Shown here: one piece after another, positions 42,501-54,500 of the stretch
How positions within the stretch are numbered: the stretch's first letter is position 1
Layout: each line of letters opens with the position of its first letter
DNA from: Hippasteria phrygiana
Lineage: Eukaryota; Echinodermata; Asteroidea; Valvatida; Goniasteridae
Assembly (NCBI GenBank): GCA_037893225.1
Contig: JAZGUH010000117.1
Coordinates: 558,001-622,000, forward strand
Direction of reading: 5' to 3'
Length of the DNA stretch: 64,000 nt
Made by a program: the position numbers and the translations under genes
Notes under the pieces: model-generated
Told to the model about the DNA's origin: nothing
The model's database searches: none
What the model saw: the letters and a program-made list of their open reading frames with translations, nothing else

Positions 42501-45500
42501 AAGCAAAGAAAAGGTGTATTAACCATTCATTTTGTTCACAATTATGGTTTTTATCGCTAACTCACCGAGTCACTGTGCAGCTCAGTGCAGTCCTCACCAT
42601 TAGCATCATTTGGCTCCCTCGTATTCCAGTTAGTAAAGACGACAGGTTCACCGTTAAGCCATTCATACAGCATCTCCTGCTTTTTGTCGTTCAGCCCGAT
42701 CCAAAAGCGATTCTCATTTTGGTCTGTTTGTGGATGTTGGACAAGCACAATGATAAACAGGGTTTGTGATGAAAATTGCTCAAAAACAATGACTGACATG
42801 GGTTTATATGGCCAAACTGAGCATTCTTATTCATTAACCCCTTGTGTCTAGCTGTTATTGATGGGGGGGCTGCATGCCAAGAATGGGCAGAGAAGCCCAG
42901 CATAAATGCAAACGATAGGCCCCACACTGAATAGAAGTGGTTGCTTTTTTTGAGAATGAAAGCTTTGTTTGAGAAAGCTTCATCTATTCATTACACTCCC
43001 ATTCAAGAACAATATAGTTGAAACATGAATGAATTGAGTATGCGCAGGAATGCGCGTGTAGACGATAATCAGCCAGGTGGTCTTTTTCAAACCATGGCCG
43101 CCGTCCGTATTCAAGAGGTGAACTCTGACCTTTCTAATCCAACCAAATCCATTTTCATGTTTTCTAGATTCCGGTGGGATTTAGCACCATGCACCAATCA
43201 GCACGACTACTCTACAGGCCGCTTGATACTTACTTTGCTCATAGACGAAAGCACGCAAGTAGTTGTTGACGTTCATGTCATGGATGGGCGTTAACTCCGC
43301 CCCCTGCTTCTGGCACTCGGCCTCGGCGCCGGCGAAATCAAATTTGGCAAAGTTGGCATAATAACAGTATTCATTGTACTGACCCCATCCCTTCGGGCAG
43401 TTCTTACCAAACGGTATGGGTGTAGGGAGGATAGGAGGGTTGGCAAACGTATCTGCAAAAAGAAGTACGACAAGATCCCCGAGTTACAGCAAAAATCAGA
43501 GAAAATGAGAAGTTGAAGGAATCTCGAAGCAAGATTCACAGTTTTTTAAGAGTAAAATGTACCCATGTTTTCAGACGTCAGCAATTTCATTGTAGGAAAC
43601 TTGTATGACCAGTTTTGGTGTAGTAGAGGATGTAATATCAAGCATAACTTGTTCCATTTTTTTTTTCATTCCACTGTCAACGCTACACTGGAAAGGTGCC
43701 TCTTATAAAATCAGCTGTTTCCGAGTTTGGTGAGCTATTCAAAGGATCACATGAAATGCCATGCAACATGAAATTTGTGCATAAATGACATCACCTCAAA
43801 GTGATTTTCATAAAACAATGGGATATGATAGGGGGAAAAAAAGTTTTTCAGTCATGAAAATGTAAACATACCAAAAAAGGTTGTTTTTGTCGGTAACTCA
43901 GAATACCAGTGTCTCTTTCTGCAAATTTTGCTGAGCCACGCCACATACATGTATTACGTAGTCATATTACTAAGTTTCCCTTGTCGTTTTTATTCAATAA
44001 TATTATGTAGTTTATTTGATGGTATTAGGTCATAAAAAGCTGTGTCCTCATGGAGAGATCATCACACTACCGCCTCCCAGGTTGTGTTGTAAATAAACCT
44101 CCAACATTTACTTTCCGCTTCCCATTCCCCTCCACACCCAAGCAAAAATAAGACAGTCCTTATGAAAAAGTACCGTGGCATTACCGTTGTGATCATGGAT
44201 ATACATGTATGGTGAACACCATGATAAATCCTTTGTAGAACTATCGTAAAACCATGGCATTACCTTGGTACTGTTACCATGATATTACTGTAGTTACCAT
44301 GATTATATGGTGGTAATTAGCATGGTAAATCCACGGTAAATCCATGGTAATACCGTGGCCAATTTACCATGGATTTTGCACCATTTACCACAAGGGAGTA
44401 GAGTAAGGTAAACGATACAGCACAACTGACCTCGTTCATAGTAATCAAAATGCTGGGTGTCAAAGGTAGGTACGAGTCCCCCTCCTGTCGATTTGTCTAT
44501 GGTTCTGAGATAGCAGGTCCGGGTGGCTCTCTCATAGTCAAACGACAGGCAATAAAACGTGTTTGTGGGCAGTGCTAGGCACCGCTCGGCACACTCTCTG
44601 GGCCACGCGTTTTTGATGGTCATGCCCACCGGCTCGTTCATTTTCTTTTCCGAGTACGTTATGAAGTACTTGAAGACTGTATCTGAAAGACCAAGGTCAA
44701 AAAATTTAAGATGACGGTGAAGACCTGCAGGGTTACCAAAGCTGTCCATATCGTGAGACAACGGATAGGTATTACTTTCATTATTGTTGCTCATATGTAA
44801 TTCACAAATCACATGCACCATTGCTCTTCATCAGATACGCTATTGTAATAGACAAGTAGTGGGTCCGAGGGGTTGAATGGAGGAATCAAGGATCAAGGGT
44901 TGGGGTATGATGAGTTTGGGGCTCCAGGGAAGGTTTGGGGATTTGAGAGCCAGGGGAGGGGGTGGGGGTCAGAGGAGAATGAATGCCTGGGGGTCTTTGA
45001 GAGGGGTTTTGGGAACATTGTGGGGTATGGTCACAGAGTCTAGGGGTCCAGAAGTCATGGGGATCTAGGGGGGTTTGGGGCTATGGGGGGGGGGCCTGCT
45101 CTTGGGGGGTCTAGGGGTGATGATGGGGGTTCAGAAGGATCTAGGGCTCTAGGGGTGTCTGGGTCTCTGGGATAGGGGGGTTTCGGGGATCTGGAAGGGT
45201 CTAGGTTGCTCAGGGTGTCTGGGGGATCTTAGGCTCTTGGGTTGGGAGGGGATTTGCAATTTTAGTCTGTGGGGTTCTGGGGAGCCAGAGTTCTTAGAGG
45301 AAGTGGCTTGGAGTGTACACAAATATTCCCAACATCTTCCCAATGTCGCAAAAATCAGAATCTCAAACCTGTTAAACAAATAAGTTTACACCCTCCCCTA
45401 AAAAAAATCAGTCAACCATAATAACAAAGAACTTGATAAAAGCGCAACCTTACCATCCTTGTTGCAGCTGTAGCCAATATGTTCCTCACAGAATAGGTCA

Positions 45501-48500
45501 TTCCATGTTCCAGCATTATTGTAGATATTACAGCAATGCTCTCCGACCTGACTGTAGCCTTGCCAGTTATCTGGTTGACCTGGATAAAGGTTTAATCAGA
45601 AGCCGATTTTAAAACACTTGCAATTTATCAATGCACATCTTTGCCATTGTACAAATCTCTCATATTTATAATATGGCAGTATAACCAACCTCAACATTCT
45701 ATAAAGAAAAAGTTCAGATTTTTTTCTTGGGGGGGGGGGGGGGCGGGGAGAGATTCAAGTGTCTAAACATTTTCAGTTTTTAATCTTAACAAATTTGTAA
45801 GTTTTTCTAAAATAAGTTTAGCCCCCCTCCCCCATTGTATCGGTCTTTAACTTTGCCTTGGAAACTAAGTACAGGGTGCGGTGTAGACAGTTGACAAGAT
45901 GCTGCACTATTAATACGGTGGTTCTCGAACCATGCATTTTTAAACATTAATCATGTTCTCTGCACATTTTGACACCTCAATCGGCACAATAGCACAATGA
46001 CTAATTTTACAATTCCAGCCTCATATAAAGGTTACAATAGTGCATGCATGACCCAAGTTTGATTCCAATTGGAGCTCCAGTTTTCAAATGAGACAAGTTG
46101 GACAATTCCAGCCTATTTTAGAGCTTGACAGCAAATGACCTTTGACCTCAGTACTTGACCTTTGACACAAGCATCATATAAAGGTTGCAATATTGAATGC
46201 ATGACCCAAGTTTGATTGCAATTGGACTTCAAATTTGCGTATAAGACCAATTTGTCGAAACTTTAACCGAAATGACACTTAAGGACTACGGACTATATAC
46301 GGACTACGTACGGACTACGGACTACGGACTAGGTACAGAAATAGTGATTGCATAGTCTCTTCCTGAACTTTGTTCAGGTGAAACAAAAAGAGTAATGCAA
46401 CTAGCACAGATTATCATCACCAAATTCATATATTACTATGTCCCAAACATATTCTCGGGAGAAAGCTAAATTGAAGGTTGGTCATTTCATTATCACATGG
46501 CAGCCAATTTTACTTACGTGTCAAATCTTTGACAAGCCAACTGAACTTTTTGACCTCATGATTATTCAGTTATTTAAGCCTTCTGGATTAACCAGAGTTA
46601 AAGGAGAATTCCAGGCTCTATAATATTGTATCTAGTCTAAAAGAATATACACTAACATACATACTGCACCAAGAGTTGGATTTTCTTTGTTATGGAGAAC
46701 GACACACGCTCCCTTTATATGTACGATTTCTTGCCATTCAGCAGTACAAAGGGCACGTCCATACTGTTCGAAGTTCCCGCGACATCCGGGAGATTATGAC
46801 GTAGTGTCCGCACCTCAATGGAAACCCATGGTTGGCTACGTGCGGTATGCACTGGTATCACACCTACATTGTAGACGCAGCTTAGTGCATATGAATACGT
46901 ATGTTTTATAAGGCACCCGACTATTGCGTGTATGCGTAAGGCTGATGTTTACTTCGACTTGACGTGGTGCAATTTATCGTGGTTTTTCATATTTTTTTAG
47001 AAGAGCACAAAGTCTGTTCTAGTCGGAAAGAAAATATGTTAGGCACTGCATCATCTCGAATATTCTTAGCCTACCCCAGGAGAACTGCCTGCCGATTTTT
47101 CTCAAAGCAATCTGGTTCGAAGTCGTCGCGTTTTTATATTGTTCAGCCATTTCTTACAAATATCCGGTCGTTTGGGGGATTGGGAATTTGGAAGAAGGCG
47201 CTGAGACCTTTTAGAGAATTCGGTTTATTTGAGCAGCCAAAAGCTTGCCAAATCGTCATGATGTTGCTGTACTACAGCACGACCGAGTTTTGCTTTAGTA
47301 GTCAGGCAAAAATTCGCCAGGAATATGGAAAACAGACGTGCGTCAAGGAACAACACTGCCACGTTCTCGTGTGTGTCATTGCATGTATGGACAATGGTTC
47401 ACTGCACTCGCACAGCTCAGGCCACGGGGCCGGCCGGGTACCCGGCCGGCCGGCTTTGTAGTGCAGCCACTACGTCACAGTATCCCGGATGTACCGATAT
47501 TCCAGAGCAAAAGGGCGGCTCGCATGACGACAGGCGCGTTATGAAAAAACCTCCGGTTTATACGATTACCGAAACCAATCAAAATGAAATAGAAAGTAAG
47601 TCACAATTGCAATTAACGTTCTTTAACATTATGTTATTATAAACTCAGGGTGGACTTTCCCTTTAAGGAACGTGGCGCCGCACACACAAAACAGCGGTAC
47701 TACAATCAATACCACACCTGGACAATATCAAATGCTCCCTTAAAAATCCACCAAAAATACATGTTATATTTGCATACTATGATGCGATTATCTCTTCATT
47801 GGTTCAGTTAAAGAGACCTTTTTAGAGATCTTGTTTACCTGGAATCCAATTGATCAATGAGAATGGCTTTCTGTCACTCCAGACCCATCCTCCCTCTATG
47901 CCGAGGTCGTTGCATCCAATCCAGGATATTCCACCACCGGTGCTCTTCAATCGCTCTGTTCAATAATGAGAAATGGTGAACAGCGCCGACTGTAAGCACT
48001 TAAACATTTTTGGGGGGACAAATAAACAAGTGAGTGCACAGTGGGTGGGGAACTGGTTTGTGTCTTTTCTATTTTTGGTGAGTTCAAAGAGCCATACTAT
48101 TGTGAGAAAATGCATTGAAACAACTATTAAGCAGGATTGTTAACTTCAAATTGTATTTTTGACAAACAGGCCCAGAAAATAGCCTGTAGACTTTTTGTGC
48201 ACCGAACAACTTTTTAAAAACGAATTCTGCCAGATAACATATGTGACCGGCTCTGCAAAAAGAGGTATTACCGGTAAGTCGCAAATTTTGAAAAATCAGT
48301 TATATACATAGTTGAATTTGTCACACCCTAAGCTTTAATTTGGTGTAGGTTTGACCCCTGTGGCATTATGTGTTCTTGAGATATCTTGACATTTGTACTC
48401 ATATTTTCCAATGTAACGGAAATGCGTTTAGAGATATAAGCCTTATAAACACAAAAAGCGCAAAGAAATAAGAAATAAGTAATTTTTATCAACATTTATT

Positions 48501-51500
48501 TTTTCATCTTTATTCATCAATATTAATGTTTCTGAAAATAAATTATGAAAATATAGATATAACTTGACAAGCCAACAAACCAAAAATAAAAAAATCACTT
48601 ATGTGAAGATTATTTATGTGCCATAAGTTTTAGGGGTCTTTTTCTTGAAGTTTTATGAGTAAATTTCTTTTCAATATTGGGTTTGCCCTTCACCGACGTA
48701 TTTCATAAACACTGCACACTCAGTGTTGTCCCGAGAGATTATTTGGAAAAAATAACTCGGGTGGGACTCGAACCCACGACCTCCTGCTTTCTAGTGCAGA
48801 TGTCTTACCACTCGACCACCGAGCTAGTCGGAGTCGGTTGGCTGATTCAAATCTGATATAGCTCGGTGGTCGAGTGGACATTGCAAGCCTGGTGAATACG
48901 GCCTTTTCTCGGTGAAACTTACTTGTTGCATAGGCTAAGTCATCGTTGCTCGTCAGGCTCATCAGGTCGCCCCCACGTAAACGGCAATCGTAGCGTGCTT
49001 CAAACCAGTTCATCCTATCGAACGGCTTAAACAGGAAACACTTTTTGGATTTCTTGTGGAATTCCCAGCCGTTGCCACAACGGGAGTTGTAAACAACTAA
49101 TCAAAACAAACAAAAAACAATGGTTGAATTTGCTTAATTTTCTTTCACATGATAAATGATCCCTATTTTTTTAAATATTATTCCATTCCATATTATTGTT
49201 TTACCTGAGGTCTCTATATACTCTCACTATGTCTTTGTGTAGAGGACATGTTTTCCAATCTATGAATCTGGGAATTTTTAATGTAGGAAAAAATTGTGTA
49301 ATAATTGTCAACGGTGAATACCTCCAGACGGTATCAATTGAACATCAACACTCATACTCAATTTTGTACTGGAAATTTTCAGTTTCTGTTGTTGAAAGGC
49401 TATAGTGTTGCATGGCTAAATTAGAAAGATGTTAACCACTTCGCGCCGGGATTATTTTTGCCAACAATTTCGATTTTCAAAAAGGGCCAAATATAGCAGC
49501 CAACTTCTGATATACAGCCAAACGCCACAAATACTGTTTTGCAAGAGTCATTTCAACTGTATTTGTACAATATTTCTTGCCGAAACCTCATATATTTCAA
49601 TACTCCGGGTGCGCCCAGAGAACAGGCCATGCACAACGACCAAAGTTCAAGTTCAACACACGGTCCGCCTCCACAGACTTTTCGGACTTTGTGTGTGTGT
49701 GTACAAAACAAATGAGGGATTAGCCTGTTGAGACGTCATCCGGAGGTGAGTCAAGGCAAGCTTGACGTTTTTACCCATCAGCCATGCCTGTGTATAAAAA
49801 TAGCCAGTGCGTGTTAACTCGTCCTCCGACGCGAACTGGTAAAATGAATTGAAAACCATCAAATTCTTTTTACTTAAAAACAAGATTCAGATCTTCTTGT
49901 ATTTTAGTGAGACATGATAACATGTGGAAACAAGTTGACAATTATAGCGTGGTTTTATAAAAAAAAAACAGATGATATCGTTTTGGTTCAAGAATCCAAG
50001 CTTTAAGAGATTTCCACCCTAAATTCAATATCAGGAGAAGAGTTGGGATTTTTTTGCGGGGGGGGTTGTTGGAATATTTTTCCGTATATTTGTAGGGAGT
50101 AATTGGTGGCGCCATTTAACCCCCTGGTTTTGTCCTTCAGTATACGCAATTGATTTCTGAGTTGCAACTGTAGGCATACAAACACAAAAAAGACCGGAAT
50201 TTTGTTTTAATGGCAAGGGGGCGGGGGGGAGTGGTATTTTGACCCCAAACCTTCTCCTCTGGATCCACCCCTTGCTTATTGAGAAAAGGGTAAGAGTCAC
50301 CCGACTTGGAAGCACAGCGTTTAAATAAAAAAATAAAAAAATTCGCATTTGCAATCACAGGACTACTTACTTGTTGGTCGTGGAGTAGAAGTTGGTGGCA
50401 GTGCTGGGACTACAAAAAGTGAATGAGAAAAAACAAAATTTAATTCAATAAATAGAAAATATTTTACAAAAGAGGTCTCCTAAGAGGTGTATCCCAAGAA
50501 TTCCTAATGACGCTACAATAGCAATCCTGAAATGTCTAGGAAATTCTACACTAGCCTTCCCATGTATAGTTGTCTATGGATTTAAGGGGACTGTTAGCTA
50601 AGCAAATTGCTGATTTTTATGAAAAAAAATGTTAGGTATACGTCATAGGGTGCTAGTATAGATTTTGTGAAAAGGGGCTCTGTACTAACTTAGATGTTTT
50701 CAACTTTAAATTACAGTTGATTGTGTGTAAAAAAGATGTTTTACTTTTCCCATTAAACTTGTTTATGTAATTGTACTGAAATCCAATATGGCCGCCATTA
50801 CCATGGCAACAGCAGATTTGCGGACAGTGTTTTTTCTTCTAAATTTTGAAGACAATATATTGGTGATAATACATTGTCAAAAAACTTTAAAACAAAAATA
50901 GTAGTCTGCTTAGCTAACAGTCCCCTTAAACTTGCATTTGAGGTTGGCCACTTAGTTGATAACATTATGAGAAATTTAACCAAGAAACAATTAATGCTCC
51001 AATGTCCATGATTTTGGGGTATATCATCCCCAAAAATTGATTCATTCATTCATTCATTTGGTTTTATTTAAAAATCATAACGACCAACAGCAAGTCCGTA
51101 GACTAACAATGTTTGATTTACAAGAAGATAAAGACAAAACAAAATACGGCAATAATGCAACTAAAAAAACCAAAATAATTTACGACTCAATAAGAACAGA
51201 TTAGCTTTAAGGAGAATGGACGAGGAACTGTAGATTGGTGCTAAGAATGGACGAGGCGAAGCCGAGTCCATTCTTGAACGAATCTACAGTTCCGAGTTCA
51301 TTCTCCGACTTAAACTATTTCGTTAAACAACAAAGGATTATTTAAATGACTCCAGGGTTTAAATCAGTCACCATATCACTGAATAACAGTAGATTCGTTA
51401 CTCAATTACGGTTACAATGGTAGCAGAAAGGTCTGTTACTACATGTCGGGGTGTATGATATGAGGTTGTGCAAACTGAATAGCTAATTTGTAAGCCTTAT

Positions 51501-54500
51501 AAGCTTTCTGATAAGACATTCCACTCCAAAAAATTGACCAAAATATATGGACAAAAACACTCACTGCACTAGTCCAAGTTGAACTCTATTTTTGCTTACA
51601 AGTACATCAAAACTTTCTTGAAAACTTAAGAAAGGCTAGTATCTTCTCTTTTTATCCAAACATTTGAAACTGGTGGCCTGTCCGGCTTACTTGATTTTTT
51701 CTTGCAAGCATAGAAGCTTTTCTCGAGGCAGGAGCGTGCTTTCCACAAACCGTAGCTGGTGGTGTGTCCCTCCATACTCACACAGTCGCCGGTGGTTGGA
51801 AAACCAGGTGGGGCCCAGTTGTCGTAATTAAACTACAACCAAAGAAACGTTTCTTCAGTATCAAACCCCTGCCATCATCAGGGCTCAATTACAATGAACG
51901 CAACCAGACTGCAGACAACCACGGCATACACTGTGCGCCAATCGCACCCCAGAATGGAAGCACAACACAAAGTAACACTCGGCATCATCAACCCAATACT
52001 ATAATTTCTGTAATATTATAGCAACATGCATAATACCCACCGGAGCCGGTGAGTGATCAGAAATAGCTATCTGTTCTGTAATTAGCTGTACATTCCGTGT
52101 CGAGTTCTGACCCATGGAAACTAAATGTATAATTTGTGAAGAAATTATTCAACTGGCACGTTTATAAAAATTGTAAATTAGAAGTGAGATCATTGTCCTG
52201 TCCTGACATAGTGTATGAAGCACTCTATGCTCAGTGCTTTCCGAGAGCCTGTGTGAAAAAAAAAAATCGCAGGCTTATTCCGGCGGGACTCGAACCCACA
52301 ACCTCCTGCTTACCAGTGCGAATGTATAAAGTTATACATTAATTTACACCCCAGTTTATACAGGTGCATAATGTATGGCTATGATGCATTCATCGTTTAG
52401 TTTAGAACAATACCCAGGTAGCTATTGCTCATGCAATGTACATGTATGTATTTTATTAATGGAAGTTGCCCAATACCGTACAAGGCTAAAACCTACTCTT
52501 GGTAAAGGGTTACAACAGAGGTGGTGGGGGTTGGCCACATTTTAGGTTGCCAGCCCTATACCACCCTTACGGTTTTTCTGGGTCCAGATCTAAATAGAGG
52601 ATAAATCTTCAATAGATACCCAAACAATTATCCCAATGTGCAGACCTATAGACCCAGTCAGAGTAACTTCCGCCGTTGGGGGAAACCAAACTCACATCCC
52701 CTAAACGAAGTATATGATGTACTCAGTATCCAACCTAGATGTCATGTACTTGGTTATCCTTAGAAATTCTTGGGAACATAGTGAATCATTAAGTGTGATA
52801 CCGATAGGAAATTGTATTCGATGCTTTGCAGTTGTTTGTACATATGTGGATGCACCCTCAGAATAAATTCACTTAGTAACGGTGAACAGCAACCGAGGCC
52901 CCACCAAGTTTGCAAACCCACTCCCCCATATTACTACGCAACAAAGGAGCATTATCATAAAGCTCAGCATGTTTAAAGTCTTACATTTGTATTGTCAGTC
53001 CAAGTAAAGATGAAATCCTTGTCTTGGTCTTCTAGTCCCATCCAAACACGTTTCTTCACGGCATTAATACGGACTAAAACAGCAGACAAATAAGAGAAGA
53101 CATTGGCATCTTAGGACTATTCAGAACGTTCTTTGTTCGGTTTTGAGTGGTTGGATGCCTCTCCCTTGCAAGTGACCATTCCAAACATGGGAATCAAGTT
53201 CATGAACCAGAGTTGTATTCGAGTCCCTGCAAGTCCTTTCACAAGTCCCTGCAAGTCCCTGCAAGTCCATCACAAGCTCTCCAGTCCTGATCCCAATCTC
53301 AAGCTATTCAAATGAGCTTTGACAAAGGCATTCCTGTGTCATTGTTCATCCAGTTACTTGTGACCGGCTTTATAAGAAAGGACTTCTGACTGGGCTTGCG
53401 AAAGGACTTGTGAAAGGACTTGTGAAAGGACTTGCAGGGACTCGAATACAGCTCTGTCATGAACTAATAACAGACATGCAACTTGAAATTACCAACAAAC
53501 GAGGAAATTCCAATCTTTACAAGACTTGGTACAGTGTTTTTCAATTTTCAATGGCATAAGTGTGAAGTGAAAAACGAGGAAATCAGCTGATCCGAGGAAA
53601 AGTTGCATGCCTGTAATAAGATGGAGAAAGAACCTTGGTGCAACTGTAGCCATGATACTAGCAATAAAACACTTGTCTATAATTGATAAAGAATGTTGTC
53701 ATGCATATATAGCACATAATATTCAAATTCATATGTGTACAGCCCGACACCTTCCCTTCCTGTAAAATGACTAGATCATAACACTAAATTACTATTATCC
53801 ATCCAACTTCCTTTCCTGTAAAATGACTAGATCATAACACTAAATTACTATTATCCATCCAACTTCCTTTCCTGTAAAATGACTAGATCATAACACTAAA
53901 TTACTATTATCCATCCAACTTCCTTTCCTGTAAAATGACTAGATCATAACACTAAATTGCTATTATCCATCCAACTTCCTTTCCTGTAAAATGACTAGAT
54001 CATAACACTAAATTACTATTGTCCATCCAACTTCCTTTCCTGTAAAATGACTAGATCATAACACTAAATTACTATTATCCATCCAACTTCCTTTCCTGTA
54101 AAATGACTAGATCATAACACTAAATTACTATTATCCATCCAACTTCCTTTCCTGTAAAACGACTAGATCATAACACTAACTTATCCAAGCTCCTTTCCTG
54201 TGAACAACTAGATCATAACACAAAATTTCTAGCTATTATCTATCCAACCTCCATTCTGGTAAAACAAGCAGATCATAACACTAACTAATACTAGCATTAT
54301 CCCTATTCTATTATACATCACTGGATCTGACGAAATTTGTCTCAACTAATCGGGGAAAAAAAAGGGGATTCTGGCACCAGATGAATGTAGACCTGAAACC
54401 TTGACTACAGAGTTATAAACTGTTCCTAATGTAATCGTTTACTCATCTGGTGCACAAAAACTGGCTTTTCAGATCAATCGTTGGCACTTGGGAATGGTTC

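Noticed and set aside
46964..47461. 165-codon open frame as a gene
   Set aside because: No recognisable domain, no splice context, and it lies inside a transposon-like element.
48759..48830. tRNA gene for a leucine- or serine-like tRNA
   Set aside because: The anticodon arm gives 4 bp with an 8-nt loop, and the sequence continues into a SINE body.
53749..54300. CRISPR array
   Set aside because: The units are contiguous 56-bp tandem copies without unique spacers, in an animal intron. The same reasoning excludes the other arrays.
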